This document shows positions 33,717 through 43,509 of a stretch of DNA of 64,000 bases, piece by piece (positions within the stretch are counted from its first letter, which is position 1; each line of letters starts with the position of its first letter). Origin of the DNA: Sphingomicrobium flavum. Lineage in GTDB: Bacteria > Pseudomonadota > Alphaproteobacteria > Sphingomonadales > Sphingomonadaceae. The notes under the pieces were generated by a model. That model saw only the letters and a program-made list of their open reading frames with translations, was not told the origin of the DNA and made no database searches. The stretch lies in NCBI RefSeq assembly GCF_024721605.1, contig NZ_CP102630.1:744001-808000 (forward strand). Reading direction: 5' to 3'. The translations under genes and the position numbers were made by a program.

Positions 33717-34034
33717 TTAGTAAGCGACCGAACCCGCCTTGATTTCGTCCTTGTTGAGCTTCGACATGGTGTCGTTGTTCAGTTCATTGACTTCGTTGAC
33801 GATGTTGCTGTCGGCCGAAGCGTGACCAGTGGCAGTCCCGATCTTGCCCTTGCGGTTCATCATGAAGGCCGCAGTGCCGGCAGCGGCGGCAACGACGCCA
33901 GTCGCGATGGCGGCACTGGTCTTCGGGTTGTCGCGAATGGTGCGATAGGTCTGGCCGGCAAAATCTTCGCGCTGGGCGAGGCTGCGCTTCGCAGTAGTGA
34001 TGGCGCTGTCTTCGGTCGTTGTATGGTTAGTCAT
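33717..34034 (-). CDS. Hypothetical small membrane-anchored protein
   Basis: A 105-residue protein. A polar helix (AKRSLAQREDFAGQTYRTIRDNP) is followed by one hydrophobic alanine-rich segment (about 41-58, AAIATGVVAAAAGTAAFMM) and a charged tail. The layout recalls ElaB/DUF883-type ribosome- or membrane-binding proteins, but I cannot confirm the family. GGGAGA six bases before the ATG at 34032-34034 sets the start. The open frame extends upstream to 34286, but there it overlaps the peroxiredoxin gene. Confidence 0.7.
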   Translation of the reverse strand: MTNHTTTEDSAITTAKRSLAQREDFAGQTYRTIRDNPKTSAAIATGVVAAAAGTAAFMMNRKGKIGTATGHASADSNIVNEVNELNNDTMSKLNKDEIKAGSVAY

Positions 34035-34110
34035 GGATATCTCCCAAAAAACTGTTCGGGGGACCAACGAGCGACCGATGGCAAAGGCTCCTCGCTCTAT
34101 CGCGGCGCGA

Positions 34111-34590
34111 TCACAGCTGGCCGAGAATGGTCTCTGCGCCCGAGACAGAATAGTCGCCCGGCGCCTCAACATTAAGCTGTTCGACCACGCCGTCATTGAC
34201 GACCATGGAGTAACGCTGCGAGCGGGTGCCCATGCCGAAACCCGACGCGTCGAACGTGAGGCCGATCGCGTCGGCGAACTTGCCATTGCCGTCGGAGATC
34301 ATCTGGATGTCTTCGCTGCCCTGCTGCTTGTTCCATTCGGCCATGACGAAGGCGTCGTTGACCGCGGTACCGACGATTTCGTCGATGCCCTTGGCTTTTA
34401 GCTCATCGGCCTTGTCGACATAGCTGGGCAAATGCTTGGCCGAGCAGGTCGGCGTGAAGGCACCAGGCACGGCGAACAGCGCGACTTTCTTGCCGGCGAA
34501 ATATTGCCCGGTGCTGGTGGGGATGGGGCCTTCGGGGGTGGCCAGCGTCACCTGCACGTCGGGAAGTTTGTCGCCTACCTGGATTGCCAT
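34111..34590 (-). CDS. Peroxiredoxin, Prx5 type
   Basis: Thiol peroxidase that reduces hydrogen and organic peroxides. The 159-residue protein has the peroxidatic Cys49 in PGAFTPTCSAKHLP, the Prx5 signature. No second conserved cysteine is seen at the usual resolving position, so it may use glutathione or glutaredoxin. GAGGAG lies upstream of the ATG at 34588-34590. The frame continues to 34665 without family similarity. Confidence 0.93.
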   Translation of the reverse strand: MAIQVGDKLPDVQVTLATPEGPIPTSTGQYFAGKKVALFAVPGAFTPTCSAKHLPSYVDKADELKAKGIDEIVGTAVNDAFVMAEWNKQQGSEDIQMISDGNGKFADAIGLTFDASGFGMGTRSQRYSMVVNDGVVEQLNVEAPGDYSVSGAETILGQL

Positions 34591-34687
34591 GTTCGTTTCT
34601 CCTCTTTTTGGGTTGCCTGTCAGATAGGGAGGGCGCGGCGGCGCAACAAGGCTTGCGCGCGCCATGCGAAGCGATCAGCATGGTGCG

Positions 34688-35248
34688 ATGGACACCCCCC
34701 GCTTCCTGACCGGCCAATTGCTGCTTGCCATGCCGGGCATGAGCGATCCCCGCTTCGAAAAGGCGGTGATCCTGATGGCCGCGCACGACGAAGAGGGTGC
34801 GCTGGGCGTGGGGATCGGGCGGCGGCTGCCGGGGCTGAAGCTGCGCGAGCTGCTGGACCAGCTTGAGCTCGATCCGGGCGAGGCGCCCGATGTGCCCGTC
34901 CACCATGGCGGGCCGGTGGAGCCGGGCAGGGGCTTTGTGCTCCATTCGCTCGACTGGGCCGGGCAGGACAGCGTGCAGGTCGCCGAGCTGTGCGGGCTGA
35001 CGGGGACCCTGGACGTTCTGAAGGCCATCGCCGAGGGGAAAGGGCCATCGCGCTTCATCGTCTCGCTCGGCTATGCGGGGTGGGACGCAGGGCAGCTGGA
35101 CGATGAGATGACGCGCCATGGCTGGTTCGCCGCTCCGGCCACGCCCGACTTACTTTTCGCGACCGAGGCGGCTGCGCGCTGGGATGCCGCCTTTGCCGCG
35201 CAGGGCATCGATCCGTCCCTGCTGGTAGGAGAGAGCGGGGCGGCCTGA
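34688..35248 (+). CDS. yqgE: YqgE/AlgH family protein
   Basis: A 186-residue DUF179 protein, conserved in proteobacteria, of unknown biochemical role. Family phrases are FLTGQLLLAMPGMSDPRFEKAV, VHHGGPVEPGRGFVLH, RFIVSLGYAGWDAGQLDDE and WFAAPATPDLLF. The ATG at 34688 fits the usual N-terminus; 34664 is an alternative. It is divergent from the peroxiredoxin and 72 bases before ahcY. Confidence 0.9.
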   Translation: MDTPRFLTGQLLLAMPGMSDPRFEKAVILMAAHDEEGALGVGIGRRLPGLKLRELLDQLELDPGEAPDVPVHHGGPVEPGRGFVLHSLDWAGQDSVQVAELCGLTGTLDVLKAIAEGKGPSRFIVSLGYAGWDAGQLDDEMTRHGWFAAPATPDLLFATEAAARWDAAFAAQGIDPSLLVGESGAA

Positions 35249-35320
35249 GCGCCGCATTGCGCGGGCGGGCAAAGACCGCTAGGGCGCTCGGCAAATCCAA
35301 TCACCCCAGTGGAGATTTTT

Positions 35321-36706
35321 GTGACCGATTATATCGTCAAGGACATTGCGCTCGCCGATTATGGGCGAACCGAAATCACCATCGCCGAAACCGAAATGCC
35401 GGGTCTGATGGCGCTGCGTGAGGAATATGGTTCCAAGCAGCCGCTCAAGGGCGCGCGTATCGCCGGTTCGCTGCACATGACGATCCAGACTGCGGTGCTG
35501 ATCGAAACGCTGGTGGCGCTGGGTGCCGAGGTGCGCTGGACCACCTGCAACATCTTTTCGACCCAGGACCATGCCGCGGCCGCCATCGCCGAGCAAGGCA
35601 TTCCCGTTTTCGCCGTCAAGGGCGAGACGCTGGCCGAATATTGGGACTATGTCGGCCATATTTTCGACTGGGGTGACGAGCCCTGCAACATGATCCTCGA
35701 CGATGGCGGCGATGCGACCATGTTCGCCCTGTGGGGTGCGCGGATCGAAGCGGGCGAGACCATGCCCGCGCCGACCAATGAGGAAGAGCGCGAATTCCAG
35801 CGGGCGCTGAAGGAATTCGTCGAGCGCAAGCCCGGCTATCTCACCAAGACGGTCGAAACCGTGCGCGGCGTTTCGGAAGAGACCACCACGGGCGTCAATC
35901 GCCTCTACCAGCTTGCCAAGCAGGGCAAGCTTCCCTTCCCGGCGATCAACGTCAACGACAGCGTCACCAAGTCGAAGTTCGACAATAAATATGGCTGCAA
36001 GGAAAGCCTGGTCGACGGCATTCGCCGCGGTACCGACGTGATGATGGCTGGCAAGGTTGCCTGCGTCGCCGGCTATGGCGATGTCGGCAAGGGTTCGGCC
36101 GCCTCGCTGGCCGGTGCCGGTGCGCGTGTCATCGTGACCGAGATCGATCCCATCTGCGCACTGCAGGCGGCCATGGACGGCTTCGAGGTCGTGACGATGG
36201 AACAGGCCGCCCCGCGCGCCGACATCTTCGTCACCACCACCGGCAACAAGGATGTCATCACCGTCGACCATGTGCGCGACATGAAGGACATGGCGATCGT
36301 CGGTAATATCGGCCACTTCGACAATGAAATTCAGGTCGAAGCGCTGGAGAATTTCAAGTGGACCGAGGTGAAGCCGCAGGTCGACCTGATCGAGAAGCCC
36401 GACGGCAAGCGCATCATCCTGCTCTCAAAGGGACGCTTGCTCAATCTGGGCAATGCTACCGGGCATCCCAGCTTTGTAATGTCGGCCAGCTTCACCAACC
36501 AGGTGCTGGCGCAGATCGAACTGTTCCAGAAGGGCGAACAGTATGACAATGAAGTCCATGTGCTGCCCAAGCATCTCGACGAAATGGTCGCCAAGCTGCA
36601 CCTTGAGAAGCTGAACGTGGCGCTGAGCGAGCTCTCCAAGGAACAGGCCGACTATATCGGTGTCGATCAGGCCGGTCCGTACAAGCCGGAGCATTATCGC
36701 TATTAG
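35321..36706 (+). CDS. ahcY: Adenosylhomocysteinase
   Basis: Hydrolyses S-adenosylhomocysteine to adenosine and homocysteine, recycling the product of methyl transfer. The 461-residue NAD enzyme shows [46 protein letters not shown] and the NAD loop [12 protein letters not shown], and ends in the conserved YKPEHYRY. The GTG at 35321, five bases after GGAGA, is preferred to the GTG at 35309. I looked for an SAH riboswitch in the 72-base leader and did not see one. Confidence 0.96.
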   Translation: MTDYIVKDIALADYGRTEITIAETEMPGLMALREEYGSKQPLKGARIAGSLHMTIQTAVLIETLVALGAEVRWTTCNIFSTQDHAAAAIAEQGIPVFAVKGETLAEYWDYVGHIFDWGDEPCNMILDDGGDATMFALWGARIEAGETMPAPTNEEEREFQRALKEFVERKPGYLTKTVETVRGVSEETTTGVNRLYQLAKQGKLPFPAINVNDSVTKSKFDNKYGCKESLVDGIRRGTDVMMAGKVACVAGYGDVGKGSAASLAGAGARVIVTEIDPICALQAAMDGFEVVTMEQAAPRADIFVTTTGNKDVITVDHVRDMKDMAIVGNIGHFDNEIQVEALENFKWTEVKPQVDLIEKPDGKRIILLSKGRLLNLGNATGHPSFVMSASFTNQVLAQIELFQKGEQYDNEVHVLPKHLDEMVAKLHLEKLNVALSELSKEQADYIGVDQAGPYKPEHYRY

Positions 36707-36732
36707 GCGATACTGATCGCTACTAGGCGATA
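36696..36732 (+). repeat. 17-bp tandem repeat across the ahcY stop codon
   Basis: ATCGCTATTAGGCGATA (36696-36712) recurs as ATCGCTACTAGGCGATA (36716-36732), 20 bases on. The first copy contains the ahcY stop. A weaker third echo (GGCTAGTAGG) follows. It looks like replication slippage. Confidence 0.7.
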
Positions 36733-36789
36733 GCGACGGCTAGTAGGCCCTGACGGCCCCGCGGGGGCTGGACGGTAGCTAAAGACAAA

Positions 36790-36821
36790 GGAGGCGGCGT
36801 TGCACATGCAGCGCCGCCTTT
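36790..36821 (+). terminator. Terminator of ahcY
   Basis: AGGCGGCGTTGCA (from 36792) pairs with TGCAGCGCCGCCT (ending 36819), with one G-U pair and a two-base loop, followed by TTCATTT. Confidence 0.7.
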
Positions 36822-36975
36822 CATTTATGCTTCATGGTGGTGAGCGGAGACGCGCGCGTCGGCGCGCAGCCGCGCTTACCGCGAAAGCCTCACGCAGCAG
36901 GCGAAGAGAGCCAGGAAAAGGTGGAGGCGAGGGGGTTCTCTCGCAACGCCATTCTCGCGTCACCTCTCATGTGCC
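36822..36975. other. Gene-free stretch between ahcY and the TonB receptor
   Basis: I see no credible gene here. It contains a 12-bp palindrome, GACGCGCGCGTC (36849-36860), and a purine-rich run (36900-36935). Open frames through it are extensions of the antisense shadow of the TonB receptor gene. Confidence 0.5.
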
Positions 36976-37010
36976 AAAAAGAAAGGCCCCGTGGTCGAAA
37001 CCACGGAGCC
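36976..37010 (-). terminator. Terminator of the TonB receptor gene
   Basis: On the minus strand GGCTCCGTGGT pairs with ACCACGGGGCC around TTCG, followed by TTTCTTTTT. One G-U pair. It lies 24 bases after the receptor's stop. Confidence 0.85.
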
Positions 37011-37034
37011 CATCTTTTCGACGTTGGTGTCGGC

Positions 37035-40000
37035 TTAGAACTTCACGCTCAGCGAGGCGAAGTACTCACGACCATTGAGGTCGTAGCCGTTACCGATGGC
37101 GACGTTCGAACGACCGAACACTTCGTCGGTGTCGATCAGCGGCGGCTGCTTGTCGAACAGGTTCGTGATACCCGCACGGAGCGTCACGTCTTCGTTCATG
37201 TTCCAACGCAGCGACACGGTGTGGACGAAATAGTCCTCCGCGTAGCCGACGTCGCGGCAGTAGCGACCGTCACCCTGGACGATGCCGTCGAGGTTGCCGT
37301 CATCATCACGCGAACCGGCGCCAAGGCAGGTGTCGCTGAAGAAGCCGGTGAACTCGCCCGCTTCGTTGTAGCCGAAGGCATCGCTGAATTCGTCGATACC
37401 AGCAGCATCCTGTTCGGTTTCACCGATCCAACGGGTCTGCCAGGTGAACACGAAGTCCTTGTAACCGGCAGTCAGGGTCGCGCGGCCCGTCCAGGACGGG
37501 AAGCCGAACTCACCAGCAACGTCGTTGGTGTCGCGCTCACCATCATCCGTGAGGAAGGTGGTGCTACGCTCCAGCAGGTGGTTGGCACGCAGGTTCAGGC
37601 CAAGGTCGAGATAATCGTCACCGAGCGAGACGTCGTAGCCAAAGTTGGCGTTGAAATCGAGCCCACGGACGGATTCTTCGTTGACGTTGATGAAGCCTGC
37701 AAAGATCGCGCTGACCAGACGGTCACTGGCCGGATCCGTACGATATTCGATGAAATCGCACAGCGCGCTGCGCGTGCCATCGTCACGCAGGAAACAGTCA
37801 TTGACGATCGACTGACCCGAAGGCTCGATGATCGCACCCGTCACGTTGATGTCGTAATAGTTGACGTTCAACGCGACGTCGAAATCACCGAAGCGATCGG
37901 CAACCGAAGCGCCGAGCGTCAGCGAGGTGGACTCTTCCGGATCCAGATCAAGGCTACCACCCGAGGTGATTTCCGTGCTCGAGACCTGGTTGGGCGACAG
38001 GGCGCCAGCGGCCAGACCGACGGTGAACGGGTCACGGCCTTCACGCTGACAGTTGGCAATCACGAAGGCTTCGCGATCATCGTCTGCAGCATTGTAGCCG
38101 CCGCCCAGACCATCATAGGCTGCATCGGGAACGGCGCAGGGATCGAAGATCCCGCCGAAGCCCGACTGACCGGCGAGGAAGTTCTCGCGCAGGTTCGGTG
38201 CACGGAACGAGGTGCCGTAGCTGGCCTTCAGCAGGAGCTGCGGGATCGGAGCCCAGCCGCCCTTGAGCGAGTAGGTTTCGTTGGTCCCGTAGAACTCGTC
38301 CTTGGTGATACGACCCGATGCGTTGAGGTCGATACGACCCAGAGCATCATTGTCGATCAGCGGGATGTCGAGTTCGGCGAAGCCTTCGAGCAGGTACTTG
38401 TCACCTTGCGCACCCTGGTCAGCGAAGAAGCCCCAGAACAGGCCGTTCGACGCCACGAAGTCAGGCTGCGAGTCCAGCTTGTCCTTGCGATATTCACCAC
38501 CGACCACGAGCGACAGCGGGCCGCCCGGCAGTTCGAACAGTTCGCCCGTGGCATAAGCCGAGAAGAGCGTCTGTTCGTAAACGGTGTCGAACGTGCGTTC
38601 GCCAAACAGATAGTCACGTTCCGCCTGGGTGGCGAAGTCACCGATCGGACCCGGCAAATAGAGGCTCTGCGCGAACAGGTTCACCGGCACGCAGCCGTTG
38701 AGCAGGTCGGCAGGGGCCAGCTGCGGGTTGGCGAACGACGAGGTGTCGCACGGACCGCCGGCGAGCATCGGGCTGACGGTCTGCGAGATGTAGTCATCCG
38801 CAATGCCGTCGCCGTCATTGTCGACGATGCCGTCACCGTTGAAGTCAGCCGTCGGATCGATGCCGAGGGCAACCGCCAGCTTGTCTTCACGGATACCGCG
38901 ACGGATCGATTCACCTTCGGAGCGCGAGTAGACACCCGCAACTTCGAACGTCCAGCTGTCCCCGATGAAGGGCAGGTTGGAACGCAGACCGAGAACGGCG
39001 CGATACTGCTCCTGCAGCGTTTCCACGTTGTTACGATCGCCGCGCACAGCGGGGATCGGGCGAACCGAGAGAACACGGCCAACGTTGGGGTTGAAGGGCG
39101 CACCAAGATAGGTGTTTTCAGCCGCGGCGCAATCGACGCCATTGGGGTTGGTCACGAAGTTACAGGGGTTAAACACGTTGCTGCGCGGGACCCAGGGGAA
39201 GAATTGCGGGGTGCCGCCATTCTCCACCTTCACTTCGGCGCGGCTGTAGTTCGCTTCGAAGAAGGGGGTCAGTTCCAGATCGCCGTCGAACGTATATTCG
39301 CCATAAGCCATGACGTTATACAGGTCCTGCGGGCTGAGGAAGTTGACCGACAGATCCTGACCGTTCCCGGTACGCTCGGCCAGGTTGACGTCGGCAACGC
39401 CGTCATTGTCCGCGTCGACCGGGAGACCGAATGCGTCGGTCGTTTCCGACAGGCCCGGGATGAAGTAGTTCCCGGCGAAGCCGAGACCATAATAATCCTG
39501 GTTGTCGAGGTAGAGCGAACCGGCGAAGGTGCCCGAAATCTGGACACGACCGACGATGCGATCGAACTTACAGGGCTGGATGACATCGGAAACCGCGCCA
39601 TTGGTCGCCTGAAGCGCAAAAGCGTTGCTGGCGACGTCATCGCGATAGATGTTACCGTCACGATCGACTTCATAGTGCGTGTTACAACCCGAGAAGAAGT
39701 CGCGGTCGCGCAGAAGGATTTCGTCGCGATGCGCGAATTCAGCGCCGATGCCCAGCTGGTAGTTGCTACCCCGCGTGCCCCATGCACCCGAAATGGAGTA
39801 ATCGTTACCACCGTTGCTCTGCTCGTTGAGGTTGCCCGAAGCGAAGACTTCGAAACCTTCGATGTCCTTGCGCAGGATGACGTTACCCACACCGGCAACG
39901 GCGTCCGAACCGTAAACCGACGATGCGCCGTCGAGCAGCAGGTCATAGCGCTGCACGAGCGAGGACGGGATGAGGTTGATCGACGGGCTGGTCGGCGCGC

Positions 40001-40463
40001 CTTCGACACCGGCCGGCGCGAGGCGGCGACCGTTGATGAGGAGCAGCGTACGGTCGGCACCGAGGCCGCGAAGGTCGAGCGTCTGCGAGCCCGGGCCGTT
40101 GTTCAGAACGAAGCCCTGGAAGGTGGCGTCGATCTGGGTGCCGGCAGCAGCTTCCGAGCGCTGGAGGATTTCGGCGGAGTCGAATTCACCGACGTCCTGC
40201 GAAATTTCGGTTTCGAGAACCTGAAGCGGCGAGATGCTGGTGAACGTGTCCGGGTTCTTCTTGACGCGCGAACCGGTGATGACGATCGCGTCATCGGCGG
40301 CTACGTCGCCAGTGGCGCTCGGATCCTGGTCAGCCAGGTCTTCCGCATCGCCCGGCTCGTTGGTGGTGACGCCGTCGGCGCGCACTTCCTGAGCATATGC
40401 CGGCGTGGCCGCCAGGCCGATCGCCATAAACGAGGCAGTTGTTAAGAGTGAAATACGTCGCAT
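37035..40463 (-). CDS. TonB-dependent outer-membrane receptor
   Basis: Outer-membrane active importer driven by TonB-ExbBD. The 1142-residue protein has a signal peptide ending AYA (1-24), a TonB-box-like AIVITGSR, a plug domain (DLRGLGADRTLLLINGRRLA, DGASSVYGSDAVAGVGNVIL) and a long beta-barrel. It ends in NLFDKQPP, then REYFASLSVKF, the expected aromatic C-terminus. At over 1100 residues it is larger than typical siderophore receptors (700-800) and resembles the large receptors of sphingomonads for peptides or complex carbohydrates. Substrate unknown. The ATG at 40461-40463 (MRRISLLTTAS) follows GGAAGG. Confidence 0.93.
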   Translation of the reverse strand: MRRISLLTTASFMAIGLAATPAYAQEVRADGVTTNEPGDAEDLADQDPSATGDVAADDAIVITGSRVKKNPDTFTSISPLQVLETEISQDVGEFDSAEILQRSEAAAGTQIDATFQGFVLNNGPGSQTLDLRGLGADRTLLLINGRRLAPAGVEGAPTSPSINLIPSSLVQRYDLLLDGASSVYGSDAVAGVGNVILRKDIEGFEVFASGNLNEQSNGGNDYSISGAWGTRGSNYQLGIGAEFAHRDEILLRDRDFFSGCNTHYEVDRDGNIYRDDVASNAFALQATNGAVSDVIQPCKFDRIVGRVQISGTFAGSLYLDNQDYYGLGFAGNYFIPGLSETTDAFGLPVDADNDGVADVNLAERTGNGQDLSVNFLSPQDLYNVMAYGEYTFDGDLELTPFFEANYSRAEVKVENGGTPQFFPWVPRSNVFNPCNFVTNPNGVDCAAAENTYLGAPFNPNVGRVLSVRPIPAVRGDRNNVETLQEQYRAVLGLRSNLPFIGDSWTFEVAGVYSRSEGESIRRGIREDKLAVALGIDPTADFNGDGIVDNDGDGIADDYISQTVSPMLAGGPCDTSSFANPQLAPADLLNGCVPVNLFAQSLYLPGPIGDFATQAERDYLFGERTFDTVYEQTLFSAYATGELFELPGGPLSLVVGGEYRKDKLDSQPDFVASNGLFWGFFADQGAQGDKYLLEGFAELDIPLIDNDALGRIDLNASGRITKDEFYGTNETYSLKGGWAPIPQLLLKASYGTSFRAPNLRENFLAGQSGFGGIFDPCAVPDAAYDGLGGGYNAADDDREAFVIANCQREGRDPFTVGLAAGALSPNQVSSTEITSGGSLDLDPEESTSLTLGASVADRFGDFDVALNVNYYDINVTGAIIEPSGQSIVNDCFLRDDGTRSALCDFIEYRTDPASDRLVSAIFAGFINVNEESVRGLDFNANFGYDVSLGDDYLDLGLNLRANHLLERSTTFLTDDGERDTNDVAGEFGFPSWTGRATLTAGYKDFVFTWQTRWIGETEQDAAGIDEFSDAFGYNEAGEFTGFFSDTCLGAGSRDDDGNLDGIVQGDGRYCRDVGYAEDYFVHTVSLRWNMNEDVTLRAGITNLFDKQPPLIDTDEVFGRSNVAIGNGYDLNGREYFASLSVKF

Positions 40464-40729
40464 TGTGAGACCTTCCCCCATTGAAAATATAGGAATGACG
40501 TTAGTGTGCCGCGCGGTGATGCTGCAAATGACGTTGAAATGAAACATCTTAGAGCGGAATCGAGTCATTCATTTGGCACTGTGGCAATGGTGTCACATGT
40601 TGTTTTGCCGACGTAATGCCCCGTCCATAAAAGCAGCGTCTTCCGATTTGACGGTGAAATGCTAAGGGTCCTTGCGAAACACTTTTCGGCATCCGCCTGG
40701 TTGAACCGCATTTCCTGGAGCCCGACCCC
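40464..40729. promoter_or_regulatory. Divergent promoter region of the TonB receptor and divL
   Basis: A 266-bp gap between divergent genes that must hold both promoters. It is AT-richer than its flanks. On the minus strand a TTGCAG and a TAACGT about 18 bases apart (near 40500-40530) could serve the receptor, but the match is weak. No clear Fur or other operator is visible. Confidence 0.35.
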
Positions 40730-43078
40730 TTGGTTGAACTGACGCCTACCGTAAGCGCTGCGATCATCGTCATTGCCGCGCTGTGGATCGGGGTGGCGGC
40801 GATCCTGCTGGTCATCGCGGGGCGCCGGATTTCGCGTGCCAACCGCGTGCTGGGCTCGGCGCGCTCTCTGGTGAAGCTGCTCGGCGCTGCGCCGGCGCGG
40901 CCGCTGCTGGTCGAAGCCGACGGGCGGATCGAGCCCGACCAGGCGCTGCTGCACGACCTGGGCCTTGGCGCGGCACCCACCAGCCTGGCCGCGCTGGCCA
41001 CCGAATCCGGCCTGTCCGAGGAGGACGCGGCCAAGCTTGAGCAGGCGGTCGATGCGGCCTTGCTGTCGGGCGATCCTGTCGACCTGCAGCTGACCTTTCA
41101 CGACGCCTCGCGCGTGTTCGAAGTGCGCGGGGGAATGGCAGATGATCCCGATCATGAGCGATCGGTCCTGCTCTGGTTCTTCGATGCGACGCGCGCGGAA
41201 GAGCAGCGCCAGCGCCTTTCACGGCGACTCGGCCAGACCGAAAATGCGCTCGACAGCCTGACCCAGCTTATTGAAAACGCACCCTTTCCGATGTGGTATC
41301 GCGGGCCGGACCTGTCGCTCGGGCTGGTCAATGCCGCCTTCGTCGCGGCGGTCGAGGGTAATGATGCGGCCGACGTCATCAAGCGCGGCAGCGAATTGAT
41401 CGAAGGCACGGGCGGTCAGGATGCCAAGGTCGGCGCAAGCAAGGCGATCGAGCAGGGCAAGCCCTATTCGCGCACCCAGCCTGCGACCATCGGAGGCGAG
41501 CGGCGGATGCTGAAGCTGGTCGACGTGCCGCTGCAGGATGGCGCGGTGGCGGGCTTTGCGATCGACATTCAGGATCTTGAAGACGCGCGCGTCGAGCTGG
41601 CGCGGCATATCCAGTCGCAGCGCGAACTGGCCGACCGGATGACGGCGGGCACCGCGCAATTCGATGTCGAACGGCGGCTCGATTTCTACAACCAGCCCTT
41701 TGCCATTATGACTCAATTGGAGCCCGAGCTGCTCGACGAGCGGCCGCGCCTCGAGCGCCTACTGGAAGCGATGCGCGAAAAAGGCCGCGTGCCCGAGACG
41801 CGCGATTTTCCCGAATGGAAGAACCAGCGCCGCGACTGGTTTACCTCCGCTGAAGAGGCGATCGAGGAGGACTGGATCCTGGCCAATGGCGATCATCTGC
41901 GCGTGGTCGGCCAGCCTCTGCCCGATGGTGGGCTGCGATTAATCTTGGAGGATCGGACCGAGCAGGTGCGGCTCGCCTCGGCGCGCGACACGCTGCTGCG
42001 GGTGCGTTCGGCCACCTTCGACAATCTGTTCGAAGCGATTGCGGTCTTTGCCTCCGACGGGCGGCTTTACCTGTGGAATCGGCGCTTTTGCGAGACGTGG
42101 GGGCTGGACGAAAGTTGGCTGTCCGAACATCCGCGGGTCGATGAACTGGTGCCGGCGATGGCGCGGGCACTGGTCAACCCGACCGATGCGGCGCAGCTGC
42201 GCGAACTGGTCCGCTCGGCCACCTCGGGGCGCAAGGAAGGGCAGGGCGAAATCAGCTTCAACGATGGCCGCCATTTCGCTTTTGCCGCGGTGCCGCTGCC
42301 CGATGGCAATGCGCTCTTCACCATGGTCGATGTCACCGATTCCAATCGCATCCAGGCGGCGCTGCGCGAGCGGGCGCAGGCGCTGGAGGAAACCGACAAG
42401 GTCAAGACCAATTTCGTCGAGAATATGAGTTACGAACTGCGCACGCCGCTTACGTCAATCGGCGGCTTCGCAGAGATGCTGAGCGAGGGCTATGCCGGAA
42501 GGCTCGAGCCGTCGGCCAAGGAATATGTCGAGGCGATCATCGAAAGCGTGGGACGCCTGTCGCGGCTGATCGACAATGTCCTCGACCTCACCCGCACCGA
42601 AGGCGGCGCACTCGAGCTGGAGCGCGAGCGGATCGACGTGGCGGGTCTCGTCAAATCGGTCAGCGGGAATCTGAGCCGCCGCGCCGAGGAAAAGGGCCAG
42701 AAGGTCGAGCTGGAGCTCGGCGAAGATGCCGGCGTCCTGATGGGGGATGCCAAGAGACTGCGCGAGGCGATCGAGCATGTGCTGCGCAACGCCATCGATT
42801 ATAGCGATCCCGACGGCGCGATCACCGTGAATGCGGGCGGCAATGACGAGCATGCCATCATCACCATCAGCGATACCGGCCCGGGCATCTCCGAAGAGGA
42901 ATTGCCGCGCGTGTTCGATCGCTTCCACAAGACTGAGGGACGGCGCGGGGAAAGCGCCTTGGGGCTTGGCCTGCCGCTGACCCGCCAGTTCGTCGAAGCG
43001 CATGGCGGCCGGGTCGAACTGGCCTCGTCCAAGGGCAAGGGAACGGCGGTCACCATCGTGCTGCCGCGCGGTCAATGA
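40730..43078 (+). CDS. divL: DivL-like sensor kinase homologue with Tyr in place of the phospho-accepting His
   Basis: A 782-residue membrane protein with an N-terminal helix (about 9-31, AAIIVIAALWIGVAAILLVIAG), PAS-type sensory domains (about 180-530), a dimerisation helix pair and an ATPase domain. The H-box reads NMSYELRTPLTSI: Tyr568 occupies the position of the phosphorylated histidine. In Caulobacter this substitution defines DivL, which controls the CckA-CtrA cell-cycle relay. The ATPase boxes look intact (HVLRNAIDYS, DTGPGIS, FDRFHKTEG, GLGLPLTRQF). The start is a TTG with GGAG nine bases upstream; no better start precedes the membrane helix. It is followed directly by tsaE (ATGA overlap). 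Confidence 0.88.
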   Translation: MVELTPTVSAAIIVIAALWIGVAAILLVIAGRRISRANRVLGSARSLVKLLGAAPARPLLVEADGRIEPDQALLHDLGLGAAPTSLAALATESGLSEEDAAKLEQAVDAALLSGDPVDLQLTFHDASRVFEVRGGMADDPDHERSVLLWFFDATRAEEQRQRLSRRLGQTENALDSLTQLIENAPFPMWYRGPDLSLGLVNAAFVAAVEGNDAADVIKRGSELIEGTGGQDAKVGASKAIEQGKPYSRTQPATIGGERRMLKLVDVPLQDGAVAGFAIDIQDLEDARVELARHIQSQRELADRMTAGTAQFDVERRLDFYNQPFAIMTQLEPELLDERPRLERLLEAMREKGRVPETRDFPEWKNQRRDWFTSAEEAIEEDWILANGDHLRVVGQPLPDGGLRLILEDRTEQVRLASARDTLLRVRSATFDNLFEAIAVFASDGRLYLWNRRFCETWGLDESWLSEHPRVDELVPAMARALVNPTDAAQLRELVRSATSGRKEGQGEISFNDGRHFAFAAVPLPDGNALFTMVDVTDSNRIQAALRERAQALEETDKVKTNFVENMSYELRTPLTSIGGFAEMLSEGYAGRLEPSAKEYVEAIIESVGRLSRLIDNVLDLTRTEGGALELERERIDVAGLVKSVSGNLSRRAEEKGQKVELELGEDAGVLMGDAKRLREAIEHVLRNAIDYSDPDGAITVNAGGNDEHAIITISDTGPGISEEELPRVFDRFHKTEGRRGESALGLGLPLTRQFVEAHGGRVELASSKGKGTAVTIVLPRGQ

Positions 43079-43509
43079 TTCATCTCGCCGATGAAGAAGA
43101 GACGCTGGCGCTGGGCGCCAGGCTGGCGGGCAAGCTGCGCGCCGGCGATGTCGTGACCCTGTCTGGCGGGCTTGGTGCGGGCAAGACCACGCTGGTGCGC
43201 GGCCTGCTCCACGCGCTCGGCCATGAGGGCGAGGTGCCGAGCCCGAGCTTTGCCATCGTGCAGCCCTACGACCATCTCGATCCGCCGGTGCTCCATGTCG
43301 ATCTCTACCGGCTCGATGATCCGGAAGAGGTGGAGGAATTGGGGCTGGACGATATGGCTGACGGCGTGCTGCTGGTCGAATGGCCCGAACATGGACCGGA
43401 GGGGCGCTTTGCCCATGCGCTGCAGCTTTTCATCTCGATTGATGAAGAAGACGGCACGCGCCGCTTGACTTGGCAGGTGCCGCTGGCATGGGAAGGGCGA
43501 TGGCCATGA
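43075..43509 (+). CDS. tsaE: tRNA threonylcarbamoyladenosine biosynthesis ATPase TsaE
   Basis: ATPase of the TsaBDE complex that makes t6A at tRNA position 37. The 144-residue protein has Walker A GGLGAGKTT (31-39) and the family phrases VPSPSFAIVQPY, HVDLYRLDDPEEVEELGL and LVEWPEHGP. It is coupled to divL and amgK by four-base overlaps. The MtaB enzyme at 13 kb modifies the same t6A base further. Confidence 0.95.
   Translation: MIHLADEEETLALGARLAGKLRAGDVVTLSGGLGAGKTTLVRGLLHALGHEGEVPSPSFAIVQPYDHLDPPVLHVDLYRLDDPEEVEELGLDDMADGVLLVEWPEHGPEGRFAHALQLFISIDEEDGTRRLTWQVPLAWEGRWP

Noticed and set aside
35249-35320. Possible SAH riboswitch before ahcY
   Set aside because: The 72-base leader lacks the conserved core of the SAH riboswitch and is too short for a full structure.
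36834-40445. A 1203-codon open frame on the plus strand, antisense to the TonB receptor
   Set aside because: It is a shadow of the receptor's codon pattern: it follows the receptor exactly, has no domain, no plausible start, and its sequence is the mirror of a clear plug-and-barrel protein.
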